Origin: Pseudoduganella namucuonensis
GTDB taxonomy: Bacteria; Pseudomonadota; Gammaproteobacteria; Burkholderiales; Burkholderiaceae_D
DNA: 64,000 nucleotides
NCBI RefSeq assembly: GCF_900116645.1
Contig: NZ_FPBO01000020.1
Span: 1 to 64,000 of the forward strand
Reading direction: 5' to 3'
Positions within the stretch are counted from its first letter, which is position 1, and every line of letters begins with the position of its first letter. The notes under the pieces are model-generated. The model was not told the DNA's origin. It searched no databases and worked only from the letters and a program-made list of their open reading frames with translations. Of this stretch, positions 13,077 through 23,100 are shown in pieces. The position numbers and the translations under genes were made by a program.

Positions 13077-13976
13077 ATGACTCATCGTAACACCGGGGTA
13101 GCCGTGTCTACCCACACGCTGGCCGCCGTGGCTACCAGCCTGGCGAAGTCGCGCGTCACCGTGCGCAGCCTGCTGACCACGTTCCAGCACACCCTCACGA
13201 TCTTCGGCGTCACCGCCCTGGTCGTCATCGGGGTACTGTACGCCCGTCCCGACCTCGCTCACGCCCTCAGCAAGAGCCTGGCGCAGCAAGCCGCGGTGGA
13301 AGTGGCCACCGTAACGGCCCCGCCCCTGTCGGCGCTGATGGAAGCCCCCGCGTCCGGCGCCCAGCCGGTCGCCGAGACGCCCCTGACGGCGGACGAGAAA
13401 GCCCTGATGGGCACGAAGAAGCAGCAGGAATGGGTGACCTCCTGGCTGTCCAAGCGCTACCGCGTGGCCGGCGACGCCGCCAACATGCTGGTGTCGACCG
13501 CCTACCTGACGGCGCGCGAAATCAAGCTGGACCCGCTGCTGATCCTGGCGGTGATGGCGATCGAATCGGGCCTGAATCCGTTCGCGGAAAGCCCGATGGG
13601 CGCGCAGGGCCTGATGCAGGTGATGTCCAAGGTGCACCACGACAAGTTCCAGGACTTGGGCGGCGTGCAGGCGGCGCTGAACCCGGTGGCCAACATCCGC
13701 GTCGGCTCGCTGATCCTGAAGGACTACGTGACCCGCGGCGGCTCGGTGGAAGCCGGCCTGAAGACCTACGTCGGCGCCGCCGCGTTCGAGTCGGACGACG
13801 GCTACGGCTACCGCGTGTTGGCCGAGTACCGTCGCCTGAAACAGGTTTCGGCCGGCAAGAAGGTGCCGACCACCAATCCGGTGATGGCGGCCGCTCCGGT
13901 GGCCCCGGCGCCGGCCAAGCAGCCCGAGACGGTCGCCGCGGCCAAGATGCCGGACTCGCAGATCGCCGGCCTGTAA
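13077..13976 (+). CDS. Membrane-anchored lytic transglycosylase (SLT, GH23-like)
   Basis: The ATG at 13077 is preferred because AGGGAGG lies directly before it, giving 299 residues; an in-frame GTG at 12978 would add 33. A single membrane segment lies around residues 38-60 (FGVTALVVIGVLYA), so the enzyme faces the periplasm. The SLT domain (~130-255) has the catalytic Glu in MAIESGLNPFAES, followed by GAQGLMQVM. Such enzymes cleave peptidoglycan glycan strands with 1,6-anhydro ends. The C-terminus is a Pro/Ala-rich tail. A strong terminator follows. Confidence 0.88.
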   Translation: MTHRNTGVAVSTHTLAAVATSLAKSRVTVRSLLTTFQHTLTIFGVTALVVIGVLYARPDLAHALSKSLAQQAAVEVATVTAPPLSALMEAPASGAQPVAETPLTADEKALMGTKKQQEWVTSWLSKRYRVAGDAANMLVSTAYLTAREIKLDPLLILAVMAIESGLNPFAESPMGAQGLMQVMSKVHHDKFQDLGGVQAALNPVANIRVGSLILKDYVTRGGSVEAGLKTYVGAAAFESDDGYGYRVLAEYRRLKQVSAGKKVPTTNPVMAAAPVAPAPAKQPETVAAAKMPDSQIAGL

Positions 13977-13998
13977 CAAGCGCCCGCACTATAAAGAG

Positions 13999-14027
13999 GC
14001 CCCTTGAGAACCAAGGGGCTTTTTTTC
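13999..14027 (+). terminator. Rho-independent terminator after the transglycosylase gene
   Basis: GCCCCTTG pairs with CAAGGGGC over a five-base loop and is followed by eight T. It separates this gene from the convergent histidine kinase gene. Confidence 0.9.
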
Positions 14028-14045
14028 GTCCCGTCTATCGGATAC

Positions 14046-15341
14046 TTAGGCGGCGGCCAAGCGCAGGGCGGCCCGCACGCCGCCGCCCTCCGGGTGCTCG
14101 ATGCGGACCGCGATGCCGGCCCGCTCCCCCAGCCGGCGCGTGATCGACAGGCCCAGCCCGAATCCGGCGCTGCCCTCGCCTTTCACGCCGGGCTGGCCGA
14201 CGCGCCCGCGCAGCGCGGCGGCGATGCCGGGGCCGCTGTCGGCCACCACCAGCCAGCCCTCCTCTATATAGATGCGCACCAGTCCCCGCCCGCCATGGCT
14301 GAAGGCGTTGCTGACCAGGTTGTCGAGCAGGATGGCGAACGCCGCCTCGTGGCACACTGCGCGCGCGTCGGCCGCCACCCGCACGTCGACCTCGGCGTCC
14401 GAACCGTCCAGCAGATGGGCGTAGCGCACCACCGCGCCCTCCACCAGCGGCAGCACGGCGAAGGACCCGGCCGGCCAGGCCGCCGGTCCGCCGTCGCCGT
14501 CGTCCTCGCGCGCCAGCGCCAGCAGGGTCCGCACCGATTGCGCCATGTGCGCGGCGGCGTCGCGGATGCGCCCCACCTGCTCGGCGGCCTGCGCCGGCAG
14601 CGGCTGCCTCGCCAGCAGGTAGCCCGCCCCCTCCACCACCGCCAGCGGCGTGCGCAGTTCGTGGCTGGCGTCCCGCGTGAAGTGCCGCTCGCGCTCGATG
14701 AAGGCGGCGATGCGGCCCATCGCCTGCTCCAGCGCGGTGGCCAGCGCGCCGATTTCATTGTCCGGGAAGCCGCGCGCGAAGCCTTGCGGCAGCTGGCCGG
14801 GCGCCGCGTCCGACATCAGCCGCGCCAGGCGGCTCAGCGGCGCGGTGGCGCGGTGCGCCAGCCAGTAGCCCGCCCCCAGCGTGACGCCGAGGATGGCCAG
14901 CGCCGACAGCCCGAGGAAGGTGGCGATGAACGGCAGGCGTGGACGCACCACCAGGTCGCGGCTGACCTCCGCCACCATATAAATAGGCGCGGCCTCGCCG
15001 GGCAGGCGCAGCGCCCGCACGTGGTAGTGGCGCCCCCGCTCGCCGTAAAACTCGCCGGCCCGCGCCGCGCCGGGCATCTGGCGCGCCAGGTCCGGCGGAA
15101 AGCCGGCCACGTCGCGGTGCAGGGAAATGGTGTCGCGCAGCGGCGGCGCCAGCCGGCGCGCCTGCGCCCAGGCGCGCGACTGGTGCGCGGCCTCCTGCTC
15201 CAGCATCTGCTCGAAGAAGCGGTCCTCGACCGTGTACACGAACAGCACGCAGAACGCGCTGAAGCACAGCGCCGACAGCAGCGCGAAGAAGGCGAAGGCG
15301 GCGACCAGGCGGCGGCGCAGGCCGTGGCGGGCCGCGCTCAC
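14046..15341 (-). CDS. Sensor histidine kinase (EnvZ/QseC type)
   Basis: This 431-residue kinase starts at a GTG whose GTGA overlaps the stop of the response regulator gene, indicating translational coupling. Two membrane segments flank a periplasmic sensor part (first near residues 11-33, second near 135-155), then a HAMP-like linker. The H-box is DASHELRTPLAVVEG, the N-box NLVSNAFSHGG, and the G-boxes DSGPGI and GFGLGLSI are intact. It should phosphorylate the regulator encoded just upstream. The ligand is unknown. Confidence 0.93.
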   Translation of the reverse strand: MSAARHGLRRRLVAAFAFFALLSALCFSAFCVLFVYTVEDRFFEQMLEQEAAHQSRAWAQARRLAPPLRDTISLHRDVAGFPPDLARQMPGAARAGEFYGERGRHYHVRALRLPGEAAPIYMVAEVSRDLVVRPRLPFIATFLGLSALAILGVTLGAGYWLAHRATAPLSRLARLMSDAAPGQLPQGFARGFPDNEIGALATALEQAMGRIAAFIERERHFTRDASHELRTPLAVVEGAGYLLARQPLPAQAAEQVGRIRDAAAHMAQSVRTLLALAREDDGDGGPAAWPAGSFAVLPLVEGAVVRYAHLLDGSDAEVDVRVAADARAVCHEAAFAILLDNLVSNAFSHGGRGLVRIYIEEGWLVVADSGPGIAAALRGRVGQPGVKGEGSAGFGLGLSITRRLGERAGIAVRIEHPEGGGVRAALRLAAA

Positions 15342-16009
15342 GCCGACGCGTCCAGGCGCAGGCCGACGCCGTGCACGGTCAGCAGCATCGGCCGGCCGAA
15401 GGGCTTGTCCAGCGCTTGCCGCAATTGGTAAAGATGGGTGCGCAGCGCGTCCGAGTCGGGCGGATCGTCGCCCCACAGCTTGCGTGTGAGCTCGCTGCGC
15501 GTGAGCACGCGCGGATGCGCCTCGGCCAGCGCCAGCAGGATACGGTAGCCCACCGGCTGCAGCCGCAGCGGCCGCCCATCCCGCGTCACGGCCTGGCTGC
15601 GCCGGTCCACGCGCAGGCCGCCCACCTCGACGGCGTACGATTCGTGGCGGCAGGCCAGCGCGTGGCAGCGCGCCATCAGCTCCTCCAGCGCGAACGGCTT
15701 GACCAGGTAATCGTCCGCGCCGCGCTCGAAGCCGGCCAATTTGTCGCGCAGGGTGTCGCGCGCCGTCAGCATCAGCACCGGGACGCGGCGCGCCTGGCGC
15801 GCGCGCAGCTGGCGGCACACTTCCAGCCCGTCCATGCCGGGCAGCGCCAGATCCAGGATCACCAGGTCGTAATCCTGCTCCAGCGCCAGCCGCAGGCCCA
15901 GCACGCCGTCGGCGGCGAAATCGGCCGTGTGGCCGTGCTGTTCCAGCGCATCCGCCAGGTTGCGCGCCAGCGGCGCGTGGTCCTCGACGACCAGTATGTG
16001 CAAAGGCAT
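15338..16009 (-). CDS. OmpR-family response regulator
   Basis: A 223-residue two-domain regulator. The receiver has the acidic pair ED at residues 9-10, phospho-acceptor Asp53 (LDLALPG) and Lys104 (VKPF). The C-terminal winged-helix DNA-binding domain includes RSELTRKLWGDD and SDALRTHLYQLRQALDKPF. It lies 16 bases downstream of the DJ-1-like gene and overlaps the kinase gene, so all three form one operon. Confidence 0.95.
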   Translation of the reverse strand: MPLHILVVEDHAPLARNLADALEQHGHTADFAADGVLGLRLALEQDYDLVILDLALPGMDGLEVCRQLRARQARRVPVLMLTARDTLRDKLAGFERGADDYLVKPFALEELMARCHALACRHESYAVEVGGLRVDRRSQAVTRDGRPLRLQPVGYRILLALAEAHPRVLTRSELTRKLWGDDPPDSDALRTHLYQLRQALDKPFGRPMLLTVHGVGLRLDASA

Positions 16010-16025
16010 CCGTTTTCCTGTGTTG

Positions 16026-17072
16026 TCATCCCCGGGCCAGGCGCTGCAGCTGGAAGGCGTCGGCCACCCGCCATTGCATGGCCGCCACCAGCGCGTGCAG
16101 CAGCACCAGCGACGGGTCGAAGCGCGCCACGCGCTCGGCCCGCGCCGCCGACAGGCCGCCCTGGTAATAGGCCGCCAGCATGCGCACGCTGTGCTCCTCC
16201 GGCGTGCGCTCGCGCGCCACCGGCCGGTGGCCCAGCGCCGCCACCATCGCCTCGGCCACCGACCAGGTGGACCATGGATTCTGCCCGGTCACGAGGCGGC
16301 CGTCCACCACCGTCGTGTCGACGAACTTGGGGCCGGCCTCGAAGCGGGCGCCCCGCTCGCGCGCGCGGTCCTCCAGCAGGAAGGGAAAGCGCGCGCGAGC
16401 GTCCTTCATCAGGAACAGTTCCTCGTCGTTGCTGAAACCCGTCATGCGCTTGCCCGCCACCAGCGGCCGGCCGTTTGCCAGGGTCACATCCAGCAGCGCG
16501 GCCGGGCCGTGGCAGACCGCGCCCACCACGCCACGCTCCGCCACGGCCCGCGCGATGCGGTTGATGTCGGCGTTGCCGGGAAAGTCGAACATCGCCCCCT
16601 TGCCGCCAACGAAGTAGACGGCGGCATAGTTCGATGGATCGACCCGCGCCAGCGGCAGCGTGTCCGCCAGCTTGCGCCGCGCCGCCGCGTCGTTGAGGAA
16701 GGCGTAATCGACGTCGCGCATGTCGTCGTCGTCGATGCGGGCGGCCGGCTGGCCCCCGGCGGGCGAGGCGATGTCCACCTCGTAGCCGTTGGCCTGGAAC
16801 ACATAATAGGCGCGCGACAGTTCGGTGAGCTCGTAGCCCGCCTTCTTTTGCGTGCCGGGGAAGCGGGGAGCGCTGCTGACCACGGCGAGCACGCGGCCGC
16901 GCTTCGCCGGTACGCTGTTTTTCAGATAGGCCAGTCCCTCCGGCGTGGCCAGCGGGTCGGCGGGCGTCGCGGCGTCCAGCCCGAAGCCGCGCGCGTACAG
17001 ATAGGCGCAGATGGCCAGGACGGCCAGGATCGCGGCCAGCCATGCGGCCGCGCGTAGGGTTTTCTTGAGCAT
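16026..17072 (-). CDS. DJ-1/PfpI-like (type 1 glutamine amidotransferase-like) membrane-anchored protein
   Basis: The 348-residue protein has an N-terminal membrane segment (residues 6-27) and then a DJ-1/PfpI domain. The nucleophile elbow is GAVCHGPAALL with Cys187-His188, as in Hsp31-type glyoxalases and chaperones; DIASPAGG and YFVGGKGAMFDF are family signatures. A ~100-residue C-terminal extension is not recognised. It is first gene of an operon with a two-component system, so it may be a detoxification or stress effector controlled by or feeding into it. The exact reaction is unknown. Confidence 0.82.
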   Translation of the reverse strand: MLKKTLRAAAWLAAILAVLAICAYLYARGFGLDAATPADPLATPEGLAYLKNSVPAKRGRVLAVVSSAPRFPGTQKKAGYELTELSRAYYVFQANGYEVDIASPAGGQPAARIDDDDMRDVDYAFLNDAAARRKLADTLPLARVDPSNYAAVYFVGGKGAMFDFPGNADINRIARAVAERGVVGAVCHGPAALLDVTLANGRPLVAGKRMTGFSNDEELFLMKDARARFPFLLEDRARERGARFEAGPKFVDTTVVDGRLVTGQNPWSTWSVAEAMVAALGHRPVARERTPEEHSVRMLAAYYQGGLSAARAERVARFDPSLVLLHALVAAMQWRVADAFQLQRLARG

Positions 17073-17159
17073 CGCTGCCTCCGTGAAGTCGGTAAGGCTG
17101 CCATGCTCGTCGAACGCGCGTGAAGGGGATGTGAAGAGGAAGGTGAAGGCGAGGAGCCG

Positions 17160-17663
17160 CTACTTCCAGAAACCCTCGTGGGCCCGCGCCGCCTCGTCCT
17201 CCAGCATCGGCCCCTCCACCGCGACGCGGCGCTGGCCGCGCGCGAACACTTCGCGGCACGGCAGCGAGAAGGTGGGATTCTCGGGATGGCTGCCGGTCAG
17301 CTCCAGCAGCTTGTGCTCGGACAGCGCGTACACCACGCGTCCCACGTTGGTCCAGTACACGGCGCCGGCGCACATGCAGCACGGCTCGGCGCTGGTATAC
17401 AAGGTGCACTTGGCCAGCTGCTCCGGCGTGAGGCGCCGCGCGGCCTCGGCCACCGCCACCAGTTCCGCGTGCTGGGTGGGATCGCCCTCCGGCGGCATGG
17501 AGTTGTTGCCGGCGCGCGCGACCACGTTGCCCTCCCCGTCCGCCACCAGCGCGGCGAAGGGATGGCGGCCGTCGGCGCGCGAGCGCGCCGACAGCGCGAT
17601 GGTTTCGCGCAGCAGCGCCAGGTCTTTCGCGTTCAGCGCCGCCGCGCCCGGATCATTGCTCAT
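17160..17663 (-). CDS. Nucleoside/guanine deaminase-like protein
   Basis: A 167-residue zinc-dependent cytidine/deoxycytidylate deaminase-fold protein. Zinc ligands and the catalytic Glu are visible as HAE at 65-67 and PCCMC (Cys95 and Cys98). The pattern EPCCMCAGAVYW with a C-terminus rich in aromatic residues fits the GuaD-type guanine deaminase subgroup better than tRNA adenosine deaminase TadA, but substrate is not settled. It reads alone, with a palindrome 66 bases upstream. Confidence 0.82.
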   Translation of the reverse strand: MSNDPGAAALNAKDLALLRETIALSARSRADGRHPFAALVADGEGNVVARAGNNSMPPEGDPTQHAELVAVAEAARRLTPEQLAKCTLYTSAEPCCMCAGAVYWTNVGRVVYALSEHKLLELTGSHPENPTFSLPCREVFARGQRRVAVEGPMLEDEAARAHEGFWK

Positions 17664-17728
17664 CTGTCGCCTCCATGGGTGGGAAGGCCATGGTAGCGCA
17701 CGACAAAATCGGCCCGTATATCGGCCGG

Positions 17729-17745
17729 CATATGGCGGCCATATG
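17729..17745. promoter_or_regulatory. 17-bp palindrome, candidate operator upstream of the deaminase gene
   Basis: CATATGGC-G-GCCATATG is a perfect 8+1+8 dyad. It lies between the nusB terminator and the deaminase start, where a promoter and operator would be expected. The binding protein is unknown. Confidence 0.4.
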
Positions 17746-17753
17746 AAAACATG

Positions 17754-17785
17754 AAAAAAGCCACCGGCGCTGGCGCGGCGGTGGC
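17754..17785 (-). terminator. Terminator of the rib-nusB operon
   Basis: On the minus strand GCCACCG pairs with CGGTGGC across a 12-base loop and is followed by six T, about 23 bases after the nusB stop. Confidence 0.75.
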
Positions 17786-17807
17786 TTCGGGAGGCGATGG
17801 AGGCGGA

Positions 17808-18284
17808 TCAGCGCTTCTTGTCGGCGTCCACCTCGTCGGGGCGGATGCGGCCGGCCAGCTTGTCCAGCACGCCGTTCACGTACTTGTGGCCGTCGATGCC
17901 GCCGAAGGACTTGGTCAGCTCGACCGCCTCGTTGATGACGACGCGGTAGGGGATCTCCAGGTTGTTCTTCAGCTCGTAGGCGCCGATCAGCAGCACACCG
18001 TGCTCGATGGGCGACAGTTCGGACACGCCGCGGTCCACCAGCGGCGCGAAGCTGTCGCGCAGCGCCTGGCAATCCTTGATGGCGCCGTACAGCAGGTGCG
18101 TGAAGTGCTCCGCGTCCGCCTTGTCGAAGCCGTGCGCGCCGCGGATGTTGTTGACGACGGTGGTGGCGTCTTCATTGTTCAGCAGCCACTGGTACAGGCC
18201 CTGCAGCGCGAACTCGCGCGCGCGGTGGCGCGGCGTGCGGTTCTTGCTGGGGTTGGCGTGCGTGGAAGTAGATTTGTCGGTCAT
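17808..18284 (-). CDS. nusB: Transcription antitermination factor NusB
   Basis: NusB (158 residues) binds boxA RNA with S10 during rRNA antitermination. RHRAREFALQGLYQW at the N-terminus, the LSPIEHGVLLIGAYEL motif and the EAVELTKSFGGIDGHKYVNGVLDKLA C-terminal segment are diagnostic (here quoted in part). The ATG at 18284 gives the normal length with a short charged N-terminal extension. It follows ribH by 26 bases, the common ribH-nusB order. Confidence 0.96.
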   Translation of the reverse strand: MTDKSTSTHANPSKNRTPRHRAREFALQGLYQWLLNNEDATTVVNNIRGAHGFDKADAEHFTHLLYGAIKDCQALRDSFAPLVDRGVSELSPIEHGVLLIGAYELKNNLEIPYRVVINEAVELTKSFGGIDGHKYVNGVLDKLAGRIRPDEVDADKKR

Positions 18285-18310
18285 GTTGTTGCCTATGTTC
18301 TGATTGCTTG

Positions 18311-18799
18311 TTACTCGTCGTCGCCGGCGTCTTGCTGCAGTTCTTCCAGCGCGATCGACAGGTTGGCCATTTCCACGGCCACGCGGGCCGCGTCGGCGCC
18401 CTTGACGGCCATGCGCACCTCGGCCTGCTCGTCGTTCTCGGTGGTCAGCACGGCGTTGGCGATCGGGATGCCGAAGTCCAGGCCGATGCGGGTGATGCCC
18501 GCGCCGGACTCGTTCGACACCAGCTCGAAGTGGTAGGTTTCGCCGCGGATGATGGCGCCCAGGGCGATCAGCGCGTCGAACTGCTGGGACTCGGCCAGCT
18601 TTTGCAGGATCAGCGGAATCTCCAGCGCGCCCGGCACGGTCACGTGCAGCACGTCCTCGTCGGCCACGCCCAGGTGTTTCAGCTCGGCCAGGCAGGCCGA
18701 CAGCAGGCCGTGGCAAACGTCCTCGTTGAAGCGCGCCTGGACGATACCGACGCGCAAGCCTTCGCCGGACAGATTGGTTTCGTAGCTTCCTACAGTCAT
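18311..18799 (-). CDS. ribH: 6,7-dimethyl-8-ribityllumazine synthase
   Basis: RibH (162 residues) condenses the pyrimidine from RibD with 3,4-dihydroxy-2-butanone 4-phosphate from Rib[28 protein letters not shown] and [19 protein letters not shown] are the conserved substrate-binding segments, and the catalytic His is in the last. It is 46 bases downstream of ribBX and precedes nusB. Confidence 0.97.
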   Translation of the reverse strand: MTVGSYETNLSGEGLRVGIVQARFNEDVCHGLLSACLAELKHLGVADEDVLHVTVPGALEIPLILQKLAESQQFDALIALGAIIRGETYHFELVSNESGAGITRIGLDFGIPIANAVLTTENDEQAEVRMAVKGADAARVAVEMANLSIALEELQQDAGDDE

Positions 18800-18845
18800 G
18801 GCAGCCCTCTTGTATGGTGTGTGTTGGTTGAAAAAAGCGGGCGCC

Positions 18846-19958
18846 TCAGGCGGCCGGTCTGGCCAGGTAGCCCGTCACTTCGAGATCGAAACCGGTCATC
18901 GACGGCATCTTGCGCGGGCTGGCCATCAGTTGCATCTTGCGCACGCCCAGCGCGCGCAGGATTTGCGCGCCGATGCCGTAGGTGCGCAGGTCCATGCTGG
19001 CGGCGCGGCCCTGCGGCTTGGTTTCCGGCTTGTCCAGCGCGGCGAACTGGTTGAACAACTGCTCGGCCGTCTCCTCGCAGTTCAGCAGCACGATCACGCC
19101 CTGCCCGGACGCCTTGATCGCCTTCATGGACGAGGAGATGGTCCAGGAGTGAGTGGTCACTTCGGATTCCAGCACGTCCAGGATGGACACCGGCTGGTGC
19201 ACGCGCACCAGCGATTCCTGGCCGGCGGCCATGTCGCCGTGCACCAGCGCCAGGTGGGCCGAGCCGCTCGGGGTGTCGCGGAAGGCGATCATGCGGAAGT
19301 CGCCGTAGGCGGTTTTCAAGGTGCGCTCGGCCACGCGCTCGACCATGCACTCGTTCTGGCTGCGGTAGTGGATCAGGTCGGCGATGGTGCCGATCTTCAG
19401 GCCGTGCTCCTTGGCGAACTCCAGCAGGTCCGGCAGGCGCGCCATGGTGCCGTCGTCCTTCATGATCTCGCAGATCACGGAGGCCGGGGTCAGGCCGGCC
19501 ATCGCGGTCAGGTCGCAGCCCGCCTCGGTGTGGCCGGCGCGCATCAGCACGCCGCCCTTGACCGCCTTCAGCGGGAAGATGTGGCCGGGCTGGACGATGT
19601 CCAGCGGCTTGGCGTCCCTGGCCACGGCGACCTGGATGGTTTTCGAGCGGTCGGCCGCCGAGATGCCGGTGGTCACGCCCTCGGCCGCCTCGATCGAGAC
19701 CGTGAAGTTGGTGCCGAAGGAAGTGCCGTTGCGGGTCGTCATCATCGACAGGTCGAGCTGGTTGCAACGTTCCTCGGTCAGCGTCAGGCAGACCAGGCCG
19801 CGCGCGTGCTTGATCATGAAATTGATGGCTTCCGGCGTGACAAAGTCCGCCGCCAGCACCAGATCACCCTCGTTTTCCCGGTCTTCCTCGTCGACCAGTA
19901 TCACCATGCGGCCCGCGCGCAGTTCGGCGACGATTTCTTCGGTGCTGGAGATTGACAT
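18846..19958 (-). CDS. ribB: 3,4-dihydroxy-2-butanone 4-phosphate synthase with degenerate GTP cyclohydrolase II domain (RibBX type)
   Basis: The 370-residue protein has an intact N-terminal RibB domain: the acidic loop [12 protein letters not shown] (~24-35), [10 protein letters not shown] and HTEAGCDL are present. The C-terminal half (~210-370) aligns by layout with GTP cyclohydrolase II but lacks the zinc-binding cysteines (CLTGD...CDCG) expected there; the matching stretch reads [18 protein letters not shown]. Such fusions without cyclohydrolase activity are known as RibBX in proteobacteria. A separate RibA must then exist elsewhere. AAGGA precedes the ATG. Confidence 0.9.
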   Translation of the reverse strand: MSISSTEEIVAELRAGRMVILVDEEDRENEGDLVLAADFVTPEAINFMIKHARGLVCLTLTEERCNQLDLSMMTTRNGTSFGTNFTVSIEAAEGVTTGISAADRSKTIQVAVARDAKPLDIVQPGHIFPLKAVKGGVLMRAGHTEAGCDLTAMAGLTPASVICEIMKDDGTMARLPDLLEFAKEHGLKIGTIADLIHYRSQNECMVERVAERTLKTAYGDFRMIAFRDTPSGSAHLALVHGDMAAGQESLVRVHQPVSILDVLESEVTTHSWTISSSMKAIKASGQGVIVLLNCEETAEQLFNQFAALDKPETKPQGRAASMDLRTYGIGAQILRALGVRKMQLMASPRKMPSMTGFDLEVTGYLARPAA

Positions 19959-20116
19959 TGCTTTATCCTTGGTTTCAAGTTTCCCTAACCCTCTATTTTA
20001 AAGGATTTGGCGCGCCCCGGCCTGAATAACCCCTCAAAACTGCCGTGCGCCCCAGAAACAGGGCGCGGAGTAGCATCGGTTAGACTGGACAGATATTGAA
20101 GTTCCGTGGAGAGAGC

Positions 20117-23100
20117 ATGTCCGAATCCGACCCGAAGACCGATCCCGAGACAGAAGAGGCGCCCCCGCCGCCGCAAGGCCCGAGCCGCACCGTCCTGATC
20201 GTCGACGACCGTCCCACCAACCGCGCCTTCCTGGCCACCCTGCTCGGTTTCACCCCGCACAAGCTGCTGGAGGCCACCGACGGCGCCCAGGCGCTGGCGC
20301 TGGCGCGCGGCGAGCGGCCCGACCTGGTGGTGACCGACCTGCTGATGCCGACGATGGACGGCTACGCCTTCACCCAGCAGCTGCGCGCCGACCCGGACCT
20401 GGCGGACACCCCGGTGATTTTCTTCAGCGCCACCTATTCGCTGCAGGAGATGCGCGCCATGGCCGCCACCTGCGGCGTGCGCACCGTGCTGCAAAAGCCC
20501 TGCGACCCGCAGGCGATCCTGGACGCGGTGAGCATGGAGCTGGGGCTGGACGACGGCGGGCCGGAGCGGGACGCGCCGCCCGCCCCCCGGGACGGCGCGG
20601 CGCCCCCGTCCGGCATGGCGCAGGCTCTGGCCGCGCTGGCGCCGGCGCCGCCGGCCACCGCCGCGCTGCTGGTGGACCTGGGCCTGCGCCTGAACAGCGA
20701 GCGCGACTGCGCGGCCATGGCCGCGCTGTTCACCGAGGCGGCGCAGCGCATCCTGGACTGCGAGTGCGTCGCGCTGTGCCTGCTGGACTGCCACGAGCAG
20801 CAAATCCAGCACCTGTCGGCGCGCGGCGTCGGCGCCGCCGTGCTGCAACCGCACGCGCTGAACCGGGACGCCCTGCCCGGCTGTCTGCTCGAGAGCCGCG
20901 ACGTGCTGCGCCGCGCCGCGCCCGCGGGCGCGCTGGAGCGGCTGCCGGACGGCCATCCGCCGGTGCGCAACCTGATGGGCATGGCCATCCGCGACCAGTT
21001 CCACCTGCACGGCTGGCTGTACTTCGCGGGCAAGCACGGCGCCCCGCAGTTCAGCGACGAGGACGCCGAAACGGCCGCCACGCTGGCCGCCCAGCTGACC
21101 GTCGCCTACGACAACCTGAACCTGTACCAGGTGGTGCAGCGCCACGCGGCCCAGCTGCAGATGGAGGCCAGCGCCCGGCGCGACGCCGACCTGGCCCTGC
21201 GCGCCAGCGAAACGCGCTACCGCGCCATGAGCGAGTCGGCGCCGGACGCCATCGTCACCCTGGACCACGAGCTGCGCGTGCTGCACTTCAACCGCGCCGC
21301 CGTCGCCATGTTCGGCTACAGCGAGGCGGAGATGGTGGGCCAGAGCGTGATGGAGCTGATGCCCGAGCGCTTCCGCGACAAGGCGCGCCAGCGCTTCGGG
21401 CAGTTCCGCCGCACCCAGCGGCCCTATTACAGCGGGCGCGTGGTGGAGATGCACGGCCGCCGCAAGAACGGCGAGGAGTTCATCGCCGACCAGGCGCTGT
21501 CCATCGTCCACGTCGACGGCAAGCAGATCTTCACCGCCATCCTGCGCGACACCACCCAGCGCCGCCTGCTCGAGAGCCGGCTGCGGCTGTCGGCCATGGT
21601 GTTCGACAGCACGCAGGAAAGCATCACGATGACCGATTCGGACTGCAACATCATCGCCGTCAATCCCGCCTTCGAGCAGATCACCGGCTACCGCGAACAG
21701 GAGGTGCTGGGCCGCAATCCCAGTCTGCTGCACTCGGGCCGGCACGACGGCGCCTACTACCGCGCCATGTGGAACTGCCTGGAAACCGTCGGGCACTGGC
21801 GCGGCGAGATCTGGAACCGGCGCAAGAACGGCCAGGTCTATCCGGAACGCATGAGCATCTGCGCGGTGCGCGACACGCACGGCCACGTCAGCGCCTACGT
21901 CTCCGTGTCCAGCGACATCAGCGCGCTGAAGGAGGCCCACCATCAGCTCGACTTCCTCGCCAACCACGACCCGCTGACCCTGCTGCCCAACCGCAACCTG
22001 CTGAACGACAGGCTACAGCTGGCCGTCGCCTCGGCCGAGCACGGCAACGCGCTGGTGGCCATGCTGCTGTTTAACATCGACCGGCTGCAGCGCATCAACG
22101 ACAGCCTGGGCCACGACGCCGGCGACGCGCTGCTGCAGGAGCTGGCGCGCCGCCTGGCGAAAATCGTCGCGCCGGGCGACACGCTGGCCCACCTGGGCGC
22201 CGACGAGTTCGCGCTGATGCTGACCAAGTGCCAGGACGTGGACGACGTCATCGTGGCGGCGCGCCAGTTGATGGAGGAGATCGCCCGGCCGGTGCACCTG
22301 CAGGGCCAGGACGTCTACGTGACGGCCAGCGTCGGCATCAGCATGTACCCGCGCGACGCCAGCACCCCGGGCGCGCTGCTGATCGGCGCCGACGTCGCGC
22401 TGTCGCACGTGAAGGAGGCCGGCCGCAACGCCTTCCGCTTCTTCACCGGCGAGATGAACGCGCACGCGCAGCGCTTCATGTCGCTGGAAACCCATTTGCG
22501 CCACGCCATCGAAAAGGACGAGCTGCGGCTGCACTACCAGCCCCAGGTGTCGCTGATGGACGGCCGCATCAGCGGCATGGAGGCGCTGCTGCGCTGGAAC
22601 AGCCCGGAACTGGGCGCGGTGTCGCCGGCCGACTTCATCCCGCTGGCCGAGGACACCGGCCTGATCCTCGAAATCGGCGCCTGGGTGCTGAACCAGGCCT
22701 GCGCCCAGAACAAGGCGTGGCAGGCGACCGGGCTGGCGCCGCTGCCGGTGGCCGTCAACGTGTCGGCGCGCCAGCTCGCCGCCGGCAACCTGCCGCAGGT
22801 GGTGCGCACCGCGCTGGCCGCCAGCGGCCTGGCGCCGGCCAGCCTGGAGATCGAGCTGACCGAAAGCATCATGATGCATGACAACGAATCGACCCAGTCC
22901 CAGCTGGCCGAACTGGCGGCGATGGGCGTGGCCGTCTCGCTGGACGACTTCGGCACCGGCTATTCCTCACTGGGCTACCTGTCCCGCTTCACCCTGGACA
23001 AGCTGAAGATCGACCAGGCATTCGTGCGCAACATCACCTGCGAGCCGCGCAGCGCCGCCATCGCCCAGGCCACCATCGCGCTGGCGCACGGGCTGAACCT

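Noticed and set aside
19959-20116. FMN riboswitch upstream of ribBX
   Set aside because: The ~160-base divergent region lacks the conserved FMN aptamer segments; only a small inverted repeat GCGCCC/GGGCGC is present.
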